Assembly: GCA_905215115.1 (NCBI GenBank) | Contig: CAJMOP010000031.1 | Coordinates: forward strand, 1 to 18,520 | Direction of reading: 5' to 3' | DNA length: 18,520 nt | Source: an uncultured bacterium | Lineage (GTDB): Bacteria; Actinomycetota; Coriobacteriia; Coriobacteriales; Coriobacteriaceae | Shown: one piece after another, positions 9,241 through 15,366 of the stretch | Layout: each line of letters begins with the position of its first letter | How positions within the stretch are numbered: position 1 is the stretch's first letter | Notes under the pieces: generated by a model | Told to the model about the DNA's origin: nothing | Databases searched by the model: none | What the model saw: only the letters and a program-made list of their open reading frames with translations | Made by a program: the position numbers and the translations under genes

Positions 9241-9298
9241 TGCAAGGGGGACAGGTTCGCTTGCACCACCACAAAGGTGCCTGTCCCCTTTGTGGTGG
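9241..9298. repeat. REP-like nested palindrome
   Basis: Three overlapping stems occupy 58 bases: TGCAAG (9241-9246) with CTTGCA (9260-9265); GGGGACAGG (9247-9255) with CCTGTCCCC (9280-9288); and CCACCACAAAGG (9266-9277) with CCTTTGTGGTGG (9287-9298). The second and third stems share bases 9287-9288 and interleave, so they cannot form together in full. The GGGGACAGG/CCTGTCCCC core resembles the REP sequences that accompany RAYT (TnpA-REP) transposases in many bacteria. No transposase is present here. Confidence 0.65.
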
Positions 9299-9305
9299 TT
9301 GGCAG

Positions 9306-10451
9306 CTAGGCGGTGGGGAGTTCCGGCGTATTAGCCGGCTGTTGCGACTTGAGGTGAGCGTTGCGCCAGATGATCTGGATAACATAGCCGAGCGTGAAGA
9401 CAAAGGCCACGCCGCTGATGAAATCGCCTACGAGGGGGATTGCCGTAAGTGCACCTGCGATCACGCCGCCGGCGGCCGCCATGGCGTAGCGGTTCTGGCT
9501 GTGTCCGACCATGCGCGCGATCGCGCACCCTGCAAAGGCACTCGACACCAGCGCGATGCCAATAACACCGCACATGAGGGCTCCGGCAAGCGACAGACCA
9601 GCGATAGAGATAATTAGCAGTAGGACGGCGGGGACGATAGCAATCGTGCCCAGAAGACCGCTCACCCACAGGGGCATGGGGCGCTGGTGGAGCATGCCGG
9701 CGGCGCTGGCGGTTGCGCGCGGAAAGACGAGTTCGAGCAGTAGGGCGACAAAGCAGGCCGAGAGTGCCGCGGCGACGATACCGCCGATGACATCGTTAAC
9801 GGTGGAAGTATCCTCGCTCTCGGTGCGGTCGATCTTGAGCGCGCCGACCTCGGCTCCCGCGGCGCGCTCGGGGTCCTCGGAGACGTGCGCGTTCACGGTG
9901 CCGGTGATGTGGGCGTTCTTGCCCAGGATGAGCTTATCGGCCCAAACCTCGACATCGCCCTCGACGGTGCCATCGATAGTCACCGTATCGCCCGCAAGCG
10001 CTGCCGACTTGGTAGAGCCGCGCAGGGCAACCGTCTCGCCTATCGCATAGAAACAGTTGGTGGTGCTGTCGGAATTGAGCACGACATGCTGGCCGGCAAC
10101 GGTCACGCTGCCATCAACCGTAGTCTTGGCAATGTCGATGGTGCGCGCCGCCAAGCGGACGGCGCCGCCCACCGTGCAGTCGCGGATGGAGAGGCTCTCG
10201 CCTGCTGCAATTATGTCGCGGCCGATGGACGCATCGTCCAAGTTGAGGGCCTGACCTGCCCAGTACAGGTCACCTTCGACGCCGGACGAATTGGCGTCAT
10301 TGTCGGTCGCAAGTACGTTGCCTGCGGTGTCTGTGCCGGCGAACGACGCCGTGGGAAGTGCGGTGACCGCTAGGGCGACGAGCGCGAATAGGATCGTGAT
10401 GCGGACCCACGCTTTACGGCGCTGGGTCGACGGGAATTGATTACAGGGCAT
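9306..10451 (-). CDS. Secreted or membrane bactofilin-like polymer-forming protein
   Basis: 381 residues from ATG 10451, preceded on the minus strand by AAGGA with a six-base spacer; the longer frame from 10499 lacks this site. A Sec signal peptide is clear: basic RRK (11-13), hydrophobic core about 17-33 and a likely cleavage after ASFA (35-38). Residues about 55-190 carry short repeats such as VEGDLYWAGQALNL, IGRDIIAAGESLSI, VDGSVTVAGQHVVL and VEGDVEVWADKLIL, the rung pattern of a right-handed beta-helix as in bactofilins and polymer-forming cytoskeletal proteins. Three to five hydrophobic helices (about 222-242, 262-312, 322-362) form the C-terminal half. The beta-helix is therefore predicted outside the membrane, unlike classical cytoplasmic bactofilins. 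Exact role unknown. It is followed on the same strand by the REP-like element rather than an obvious terminator. Confidence 0.8.
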   Translation of the reverse strand: MPCNQFPSTQRRKAWVRITILFALVALAVTALPTASFAGTDTAGNVLATDNDANSSGVEGDLYWAGQALNLDDASIGRDIIAAGESLSIRDCTVGGAVRLAARTIDIAKTTVDGSVTVAGQHVVLNSDSTTNCFYAIGETVALRGSTKSAALAGDTVTIDGTVEGDVEVWADKLILGKNAHITGTVNAHVSEDPERAAGAEVGALKIDRTESEDTSTVNDVIGGIVAAALSACFVALLLELVFPRATASAAGMLHQRPMPLWVSGLLGTIAIVPAVLLLIISIAGLSLAGALMCGVIGIALVSSAFAGCAIARMVGHSQNRYAMAAAGGVIAGALTAIPLVGDFISGVAFVFTLGYVIQIIWRNAHLKSQQPANTPELPTA

Positions 10452-10557
10452 AGTGAATCCTTCGTCAGATGCTCGACATACACCTAACAGGGTACCCAAC
10501 GCGTGGGCGCTCTAAAAGAACCTCTCGGTTGCATTTCGAAGGGTCGTGCCGTGCTGT

Positions 10558-11247
10558 TTACTTTTTACGGTGCAAGAAGCGCGCGATATCTTCTTCGGTG
10601 GGGCTTTTGATGTCAAAGCGCAGCGAGAGCCAGCGCAGACCCATGGTCACGACAACGCATACGACCAGCGCGGCGACATTGCTCATAATGTCGCTCATAA
10701 CGAGACACACATAGCTTGTCGATCCGGCGATGGCGGCGATGGCATAAAAGTTAGTACGTTGGAAAATGCCCGGAACCACGCCCATAAAGCCGTCGCGCAA
10801 CATGCCGCCGCCCACCGCGGTGAAAAAGCCCATCATGATGCACACCGCCGGTGCAAAGCCGTAGACCAGCGCCTTGTCTGCTCCAGTGGCGGCGTAGATG
10901 CCGACCGAGATGATGTCGAGCAGGGGAATGAGTTTTTCGGGCTTGTCGACGATTGCCGGGAAAATATAGATGATGGCTGCCGTGGCAATGGAAAGCGGCA
11001 GCGCCATTGGCTGGTTGAGGATGTAGACGTTGCCCACCTGCAGCGTCATGTCGCGTAAAAGACCGCCGCCCAAGCCACAGACCACGGCAAGCGCGACCGC
11101 GCCCACCAGATCGAGCTTGTGCTCGCGCGCGACCAACACGCCCGAGATTGAAGCCGCGACGACGGCGAACATTTCGAGCCAAAACGGGATGGCGACCATG
11201 GCATCTGTGGCGTGTGAGGTAACGGTCATAGCGGCGACGACGGGCAA
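10558..11247 (-). CDS. UPF0126/TRIC-family membrane channel protein
   Basis: 229 residues. The chosen start is TTG 11247, because AAGGA lies seven bases upstream on the minus strand; the next candidate, ATG 11229, has no ribosome binding site. The protein has about seven hydrophobic segments and an internal duplication, each half carrying a glycine/arginine signature, GGGLLRD (60-66) and GGGMLRD (146-152). These are the hallmarks of the UPF0126 family (YicG/YadS), whose prokaryotic members are related to trimeric intracellular cation (TRIC) channels; some members have been linked to glycine uptake. Substrate here is not determined by sequence. It lies upstream of the bactofilin-like gene on the same strand with a 106-base gap, so joint transcription is possible but unproven. 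Confidence 0.87.
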   Translation of the reverse strand: MPVVAAMTVTSHATDAMVAIPFWLEMFAVVAASISGVLVAREHKLDLVGAVALAVVCGLGGGLLRDMTLQVGNVYILNQPMALPLSIATAAIIYIFPAIVDKPEKLIPLLDIISVGIYAATGADKALVYGFAPAVCIMMGFFTAVGGGMLRDGFMGVVPGIFQRTNFYAIAAIAGSTSYVCLVMSDIMSNVAALVVCVVVTMGLRWLSLRFDIKSPTEEDIARFLHRKK

Positions 11248-11376
11248 GATGGGGTCCTTTTGGTTGCGGGTTTAGACAATGCCCGTACATAGTACATGGT
11301 TGGCGGGCGTGGTGATCCTATTGCTCGGTAAACGGTCGGGACTGGATGCGGGCGTGGCGTTACTGGAATGCCAGGG

Positions 11377-11459
11377 ATCCAAAACATGTACGTCACCCTC
11401 CAAAAACGACATTTTTCGACATCTTTGGAGGATGACGTACATGTTTGGATTGAGCTCAC
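11377..11459 (-). repeat. Palindromic element H1, left flank of the nuclease gene
   Basis: An imperfect palindrome at 11379-11448 (arms about 26 bases, with a one-base indel and one wobble) plus the adjoining ATTGAGCTCAC at 11449-11459. Read on the minus strand it is about 88% identical (seven mismatches, one indel over 70 bases) to element H2 at 12570-12651, including the adjoining GTGAGCTCAAT. The centre contains ATGTCG twice in direct orientation. The gap 11248-11551 otherwise holds only the short sequences ahead of the two diverging genes. Confidence 0.85.
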
Positions 11460-11551
11460 AGCATGAGTGAGTTGATTTACTCACATCCGGTATATTTCCC
11501 CACTTCAACGGACATAAGAGTTGGATACTGGCTCAGAGCGAGAGGCCCTCA

Positions 11552-12559
11552 ATGGATACCCCTGTTCTCATTTCGCATAAAACCGCATGGCTTGTCCATC
11601 ATGCACCCCAGAATTTGGTTCAGTCTCTTGCGCGGCACGACTACCAGATAGGCGCACAAGGCATCTCCACCCAGCAACGTGTTGCGCGCATACGACAGGC
11701 CCTTACCGACTGCGGCATTCCGTCCGATATGCTTAAGACTATCGATATCGCGGTCGTATTCGAATTTGAGCGAATTCGTACCAAAGGCGTCGTCTGCCAC
11801 ATTCTTGGACAAAATCTTCCCTACGAGCATATTAACGAGTTGACGCCCGGAATCTTCATCACCGACGAAGCCTTCACCTTCGTGCTCGCTGCCGAGTGGA
11901 TGGATAGGATCGAATATCTCGAATATGGCTATGAAGTTTGCGGCGATTATCGCATGAGGCTCAATCCCGCCGACCCTTATACCGAGCAACCAGCCACCAC
12001 CTCCAAGGATGAAATAATCGAACTGCTCGATCGGCATCCCGGCAAACCCGGTGCCACACGTGCACGGCTCGCGCTCAGGCACATCTACGATTGCTCGGCC
12101 TCGCCTATGGAGACCGCTTCGGCAATCGCCCTCTCGCTCCCAACAAGCGAAGGCGGCGTTGGCATCCGAGGTATCGAACTCAACAAACCGCTCGAGATCC
12201 CTCAACGTCTCTGGCATTGCGCCAAAGCTCGAACACTCAAAATCGATGCGCTCGTTACCTACAAGCGCAGGGAGCTCGGTATCGAATATAAGGGCGGCTT
12301 TCACGATGAGTTCGAACGCAAAGGAGCAGATGCGGAGCGAGAGGCCGTTCTCTCCCAAATGGGATATCGAATCGTTACGCTCACTTCGGCTCAGTTCGGC
12401 AGCCAGCTCGCCTTTCACCGCGCCATGAACAACATTCGCGAAGCACTCGACATGCCTCGCTGTACCGATACCGGGCACCAGCGAGAGCAAAACGAACTAC
12501 GCAAGGCGCTTATCCGCAACTGGAAAAGCATGCGAGACGAAGAGGTGCCTTCCGAATAG
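11552..12559 (+). CDS. AbiEi/DUF559-like protein with a PD-(D/E)XK nuclease domain
   Basis: 335 residues from ATG 11552 with AGAGG at 11541-11545 six bases upstream. The C-terminal part (about 180-300) looks like a Vsr/DUF559-type PD-(D/E)XK nuclease: a conserved-looking CSASPMET (181-188), then Asp232 in LKIDALVTYKRR, the E-x-K triad as EYK (245-247) and a hydrophobic strand GYRIVTLTSAQF (271-282). The N-terminal 130 residues (ISHKTAWLVHH, FERIRTKGVVCHI, GIFITDEAFTF, GYEVCGDYR) resemble proteins often annotated in Coriobacteriia as AbiEi-like or hypothetical, with no partner toxin. No AbiEii-like gene is next to it. The DNA is visibly more AT-rich than its neighbours (one 60-base line counts 47% G+C). 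Two inverted hairpin elements flank it closely, suggesting acquisition as a unit. Family assignment is from memory of motifs; activity is inferred. Confidence 0.7.
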   Translation: MDTPVLISHKTAWLVHHAPQNLVQSLARHDYQIGAQGISTQQRVARIRQALTDCGIPSDMLKTIDIAVVFEFERIRTKGVVCHILGQNLPYEHINELTPGIFITDEAFTFVLAAEWMDRIEYLEYGYEVCGDYRMRLNPADPYTEQPATTSKDEIIELLDRHPGKPGATRARLALRHIYDCSASPMETASAIALSLPTSEGGVGIRGIELNKPLEIPQRLWHCAKARTLKIDALVTYKRRELGIEYKGGFHDEFERKGADAEREAVLSQMGYRIVTLTSAQFGSQLAFHRAMNNIREALDMPRCTDTGHQREQNELRKALIRNWKSMRDEEVPSE

Positions 12560-12569
12560 TGCCACTCCC

Positions 12570-12651
12570 GTGAGCTCAATCCAAACGTGTACGTCGGCCT
12601 CCAAAGATGTCGAAATATGTCGGTTTTGGAGGCTGACGTACACGTTTGGGG
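12570..12651 (+). repeat. Palindromic element H2, right flank of the nuclease gene
   Basis: GTGAGCTCAAT (12570-12580) is followed by a 69-base palindrome (12581-12649). The arms of about 25 bases pair fully except for one G-T wobble, around an asymmetric centre with two copies of ATGTCG (12606-12622). It is an inverted copy of H1 relative to the gene and begins 11 bases after the stop codon. It has no U-tract, so it is not a standard terminator. Confidence 0.85.
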
Positions 12652-12681
12652 AAGCGTGGGATCGAGACGTATCTCGATAAC

Positions 12682-12708
12682 AAAAAAGCTCCCGTTGTTG
12701 GGAGCTTT
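12682..12708 (-). terminator. Terminator after tRNA-Ser(CGA)
   Basis: A 9-bp stem AAAGCTCCC (12685-12693) with GGGAGCTTT (12700-12708) and a six-base loop. On the minus strand it ends in six T (12687-12682), so it terminates the tRNA-Ser transcript. Confidence 0.85.
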
Positions 12709-12719
12709 CTCAACCAAAA

Positions 12720-12810
12720 TGGCGGAGGAGGAGGGATTCGAACCCTCGTGACCTTATACAGGCCAAACGGTTTTCGAGACCGCCGCATTCAACCACTCTG
12801 CCACCCCTCC
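12720..12810 (-). tRNA. tRNA-Ser (anticodon CGA)
   Basis: 91 nt with encoded CCA on the minus strand. The acceptor GGAGGGG pairs with CTCCTCC, the anticodon loop CTCGAAA gives CGA (12774-12776), and a long variable arm (GGCCTGTATAAGGTC region) identifies a class II tRNA. The T-arm GAGGGTTCGAATCCCTC is intact. Confidence 0.96.
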
Positions 12811-12819
12811 GCGTGGGGT

Positions 12820-12850
12820 AAAAACAAAGCAGGCTCGAAGGCCTGCTTTG
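12820..12850 (-). terminator. Terminator between the two tRNA-Ser genes
   Basis: A perfect 10-bp stem CAAAGCAGGC (12825-12834) with GCCTGCTTTG (12841-12850), loop of six bases, followed on the minus strand by five T (12824-12820). It lies downstream of tRNA-Ser(GGA) and upstream of tRNA-Ser(CGA), so the second gene may depend on read-through or its own promoter. Confidence 0.75.
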
Positions 12851-12858
12851 GAATTAAC

Positions 12859-12949
12859 TGGCGGAGAGTCAGGGATTTGAACCCTGGAGACGCTTTTGAC
12901 GCCTACACGATTTCCAATCGTGCTCCTTCGGCCACTCGGACAACTCTCC
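12859..12949 (-). tRNA. tRNA-Ser (anticodon GGA)
   Basis: 91 nt with encoded CCA on the minus strand. The acceptor GGAGAGT pairs with ACTCTCC, the anticodon stem CACGA/TCGTG encloses TTGGAAA (anticodon GGA, 12913-12915), a long variable arm follows, and the T-arm CAGGGTTCAAATCCCTG is intact. Confidence 0.96.
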
Positions 12950-12965
12950 GTTAAATGCGAAAGTC

Positions 12966-12993
12966 AGTATACACGAGGAATCGCAAAGTGCAA
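12966..12993 (-). promoter_or_regulatory. Promoter of the tRNA-Ser genes
   Basis: On the minus strand TTGCAC (12993-12988) and TATACT (12971-12966) are separated by 16 bases. The -10 box is 16 bases ahead of tRNA-Ser(GGA). Both boxes match the sigma-70 consensus well. Confidence 0.75.
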
Positions 12994-13353
12994 ACAGAAA
13001 AGTTGGCATTTTTTAAAACGCTTGGCCGCGCTTGGCGTTGCAGTGGGGTTTGAGGTGCCAAAAAACGGCTTCCGACCAGCGTGGTTGATCAACTCAATTG
13101 TTCAAAAGGGGTATTCATAAGCGACTTGGCAATGAATATAAAAATCTTTGGGTGGTGCTGTGGACCACTGGTATGCATTTTGCGACCACAGCCTTGTGCC
13201 CGTTGACCTGCGGCTTGGCTCAGCTTGTCCCCGCGGCACCGTATCTTGTCCACAAATCCGTCAAGCTCTTGGTCGGCATTTGGTTGGAATGCGCATGAAA
13301 CGTCGTGCGAATATGGGCATATGTGGAGGTCATGAGGTTGTAGCTGCATATTC
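12994..13353. other. 360-bp intergenic region with no recognised gene
   Basis: It lies between the tRNA-Ser promoter and the rpsF promoter. Short open frames exist on both strands but none has a good ribosome binding site or a recognisable product. Visible structure is limited to a 7-bp inverted repeat GCTGTGG (13157-13163) with CCACAGC (13186-13192), a nearby repeat of GCTTGGC around 13020-13036, and one DnaA-box-like TTGTCCACA at 13246-13254. Its composition is more AT-rich than its surroundings. It may be a decayed gene or an unrecognised RNA. Confidence 0.5.
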
Positions 13354-13382
13354 TTGCGGCCTGGGAGGTTGAAAGATATTAT
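13354..13382 (+). promoter_or_regulatory. Promoter of the rpsF-ssb-rpsR-rplI operon
   Basis: TTGCGG (13354-13359) and TATTAT (13377-13382) with a 17-base spacer. The predicted start is near 13389, which gives a leader of about 65 bases containing the hairpin at 13399-13427. Confidence 0.7.
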
Positions 13383-13398
13383 TACCAAGTCTTTTCCT

Positions 13399-13427
13399 GC
13401 TTCAGGCGCACCTTCACGACCTGAAGC
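13399..13427 (+). promoter_or_regulatory. Hairpin in the rpsF leader, possible S6:S18 autoregulatory site
   Basis: An 8-bp perfect stem GCTTCAGG (13399-13406) with CCTGAAGC (13420-13427) and a 13-base loop containing CACC, 14 bases ahead of the Shine-Dalgarno sequence AGGAGGTGA (13441-13449). In many bacteria the S6-S18 complex represses its own mRNA by binding a leader hairpin. I cannot confirm the conserved motif by eye, so the link is by position. Confidence 0.4.
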
Positions 13428-13453
13428 CACATTTGCCCAGAGGAGGTGACAAT

Positions 13454-13747
13454 ATGAAGGCTTATGAACTGCTGTTCTTTGTTGACCCGTCGCTCGACCC
13501 CGAGACTCGTCTCGCTGTTATGAAGCGTATCGATACCACGATCGCTGAGGGCGCTGGCAAGGTCGACTCCGTTGACGAGTGGGGCAAGCGCAAGCTCGCC
13601 TACGAGATCAACGACCTCACCGATGGTGACTACACCCTCATCAACTTCCACGCAGATCCTACCCAGATCGCCGAGCTTGATCGCGTCCTGCGCATCACCG
13701 ACGCTGTGGTCCGCCACATGATCGTCCGTCGCGACGACCAGGAGTAA
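13454..13747 (+). CDS. rpsF: 30S ribosomal protein S6
   Basis: 97 residues from ATG 13454, placed by AGGAGGTGA at 13441-13449; the longer upstream frame from 13433 is translation of the leader. S6 binds the central domain of 16S rRNA together with S18. The family pattern is evident: MKAYELLFFVDPSLDPE at the start, WGKRKLAYEINDLTDGDYTL in the middle, and LDRVLRITDAVVRHMIVRRD at the end. Length is normal. First gene of a conserved rpsF-ssb-rpsR-rplI operon. Confidence 0.97.
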   Translation: MKAYELLFFVDPSLDPETRLAVMKRIDTTIAEGAGKVDSVDEWGKRKLAYEINDLTDGDYTLINFHADPTQIAELDRVLRITDAVVRHMIVRRDDQE

Positions 13748-13795
13748 GACTGTCGTTTTGGACTGGGCTTGTACCCCAAGAGGAAGTAGTGAGTT

Positions 13796-14248
13796 ATGAG
13801 CATCAATCGAGTGAACATCACCGGTAACCTCACCCGCGATCCCGAGCTGCGCGCCACCGCCGGCGGAACCCAGGTTCTGTCCTTTGGCGTCGCCGTGAAC
13901 GATCGTCGCCGCAACGCGCAGACTGGCGAGTGGGAGGACTATCCCAACTTTGTCGACTGCACTATGTTCGGCACCCGCGCCGAGGCCGTGAGCCGTTTCC
14001 TGGCAAAGGGAAACAAGGTCGCGATCGAGGGCAAGCTGCGCTACAGCTCTTGGGAGCGCGACGGTCAGCGCAGGAGCAAGCTTGAGGTCATCGTCGATGA
14101 GATCGAGTTTATGAGTTCCCGCGGTGGCCAGGGTGGCTACGATCAGGGCGGTTACGCCCCCGCAGCTCCCGCGCCCGCAGCACGTCCTGCCGCACCGGTG
14201 GCTACGCCGCCCGCGGTCGACGTCTACGATGAGGACATCCCGTTCTAA
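13796..14248 (+). CDS. ssb: Single-stranded DNA-binding protein
   Basis: 150 residues from ATG 13796, with AGAGGA at 13780-13785, a rather long spacing of ten bases. SSB coats single-stranded DNA during replication and repair. The OB-fold spans about 1-110: INRVNITGNLTRDPELRAT, VLSFGVAVNDR, FVDCTMFGTRAEAVSRFLAKGNKVAIEGKLRYSSWE. A glycine-, alanine- and proline-rich linker (about 110-142) leads to the acidic tip DEDIPF, the conserved tail that recruits repair and replication proteins. It lies between rpsF and rpsR, the standard arrangement in many bacteria. Confidence 0.97.
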   Translation: MSINRVNITGNLTRDPELRATAGGTQVLSFGVAVNDRRRNAQTGEWEDYPNFVDCTMFGTRAEAVSRFLAKGNKVAIEGKLRYSSWERDGQRRSKLEVIVDEIEFMSSRGGQGGYDQGGYAPAAPAPAARPAAPVATPPAVDVYDEDIPF

Positions 14249-14275
14249 GGGTTGTTCACCTATTTTTGAGTGAGA

Positions 14276-14301
14276 GGCGGCTTCGGCACGCCGAAGTTGC
14301 C
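14276..14301 (+). promoter_or_regulatory. Hairpin immediately upstream of rpsR
   Basis: An 11-bp stem with two G-T pairs (14276-14286 with 14291-14301) around a four-base loop. It ends six bases before the rpsR ribosome binding site GAAAGG (14307-14312). It has no U-tract, so it is not a terminator. It could tune rpsR translation or RNA processing between ssb and rpsR. Confidence 0.45.
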
Positions 14302-14320
14302 AAATGAAAGGTATTTTGAC

Positions 14321-14587
14321 ATGGCTAATGATTATTCTGCACGTCAGCCGCGTCGTAAGTACTGCCAGTTCTGCAAGGAGAACACTGAGTTCATCGACTA
14401 TAAGGACACTCAGCTTCTCCGTAAGTACATGACCGACCGTGGCAAGATTAAGCCCCGTCGCGTCACTGGCGCTTGCACGCAGCATCAGCATGACATCGCC
14501 AACGCCATCAAGCGCGCCCGCGAGATGGCTCTCCTGCCGTACACCGTCCCCGTGGTTTCCTCTCGTGGCAACCGCGACCGCGGCTAA
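14321..14587 (+). CDS. rpsR: 30S ribosomal protein S18
   Basis: 88 residues from ATG 14321 with GAAAGG at 14307-14312; the frame extends upstream to 14270 only through the hairpin. The core matches S18: RRKYCQFCKE, then FIDYKDTQLLRKYMTDRGKIKPRRVTGAC and IKRAREMALLPY. Cys15, Cys18, Cys52 and His55 are the sort of residues expected in a zinc-binding ('C+') S18. The protein partners with S6, encoded two genes upstream. The tail SRGNRDRG is basic. Confidence 0.97.
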   Translation: MANDYSARQPRRKYCQFCKENTEFIDYKDTQLLRKYMTDRGKIKPRRVTGACTQHQHDIANAIKRAREMALLPYTVPVVSSRGNRDRG

Positions 14588-14602
14588 GAAGGGAGACGCA
14601 TC

Positions 14603-15142
14603 ATGAAGGTTATTCTTCTCGATGAGATCAAGGGCAAGGGCGGCGAGGGTGACGTCGTAGAGGTCGCTCAGGGTTACGCTGAGAACTTCCTGTTCCCCAA
14701 GAAGCTCGCTGTTGCCGCCACCAAGGGCAACCTCAAGCAGCTTGACGAGCGTCGCCACAACATCGCCAAGCGCGAGGCCGTCCGTCTGGCTACCGCCAAC
14801 GAGACCAAGGCTGCCTTCGAGGGCAAGCAGGTCACCGTTGACGTCAAGGTCGGCGACGAGGGCATCCTCTTTGGCTCCGTTACCGCCGCTATGATCGCTG
14901 ACGCCATCAAGGATCAGCTCGGTATGGACATCGACCGCAAGCGCGTCGAGCTCGGTAAGCCCATCAAGGTTGCCGGTGCCCACACCGTCGCTATCTCGCT
15001 GTACCGCGAGATCAAGGCCGAGGTTGTCGTTCTCGTCGGCGTTACCGCCGAGGAGCTCGCTGCCGAGGCTGAGGTTGAGGAGACCGCTGAGGTCGCCGAG
15101 GCCGAGACCGCCGAGGTCGAGACTGAGGCTGCTGCCGAGTAG
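14603..15142 (+). CDS. rplI: 50S ribosomal protein L9
   Basis: 179 residues from ATG 14603, with AAGGGAG at 14589-14595, 15 bases after rpsR. L9 binds 23S rRNA near the base of the L1 stalk. The N-terminal rRNA-binding domain is clear (VILLDEIKGKGGEGDVVEVAQGYAENFLFPK, with the GYAENFL signature), then a long connecting helix (about 40-75) and the C-terminal domain (GSVTAAMIADAIK, DRKRVEL, GAHTVAISLYREIKAEV). A 30-residue glutamate/alanine-rich tail (about 148-179) makes it longer than the usual ~149 residues. Last gene of the operon. Confidence 0.97.
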   Translation: MKVILLDEIKGKGGEGDVVEVAQGYAENFLFPKKLAVAATKGNLKQLDERRHNIAKREAVRLATANETKAAFEGKQVTVDVKVGDEGILFGSVTAAMIADAIKDQLGMDIDRKRVELGKPIKVAGAHTVAISLYREIKAEVVVLVGVTAEELAAEAEVEETAEVAEAETAEVETEAAAE

Positions 15143-15174
15143 CATTTGCTGCAACGCAACAATCTTGTTCTAAG

Positions 15175-15213
15175 AAGGGCGCTCTGGGAAACCGGGGCGC
15201 CCTTTTGTTTTTT
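15175..15213 (+). terminator. Terminator of the rpsF-rplI operon
   Basis: A 13-bp stem with two wobble pairs (15175-15187 with 15192-15204), GAAA loop and a T-rich tail to 15213. Confidence 0.88.
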
Positions 15214-15324
15214 GCGCTGAGTGAGTGTCATGGTGAACGTTGCGTCGAAGTCCTATATACGGGACCGTTCATCCGTTTCGTTCGGTGATGATTGGCGGCG
15301 CGTGGCGCGTTTTGGGACCGTGGC

Positions 15325-15333
15325 TGATACTAT
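15325..15333 (+). promoter_or_regulatory. Possible extended -10 promoter of dnaB
   Basis: TGATACTAT at 15325-15333 fits an extended -10 box (TG-n-TACTAT), 34 bases upstream of the chosen dnaB start. No good -35 box is seen 17 bases further upstream, consistent with the extended type. Confidence 0.4.
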
Positions 15334-15366
15334 GGATGCTCGCAAGCGATATGAATGAGGATGCTC

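Noticed and set aside
11377..12651. CRISPR array or plain terminators as explanation for H1 and H2
   Set aside because: Only two copies, inverted, 1.1 kb apart with a gene between them, and neither ends in a T-run.
11377..12660. Target-site duplication at the outer ends of H1 and H2
   Set aside because: GGGAT occurs outside both ends but at different distances, so it is not a convincing direct repeat.
13160..13254. Replication origin in the gap before rpsF, based on DnaA-box-like TTGTCCACA
   Set aside because: Only one near match plus a weaker one, and no AT-rich unwinding region or box cluster.
13098..13298. Hydrophobic 66-codon frame in the gap before rpsF
   Set aside because: TTG start without ribosome binding site and no recognisable similarity.
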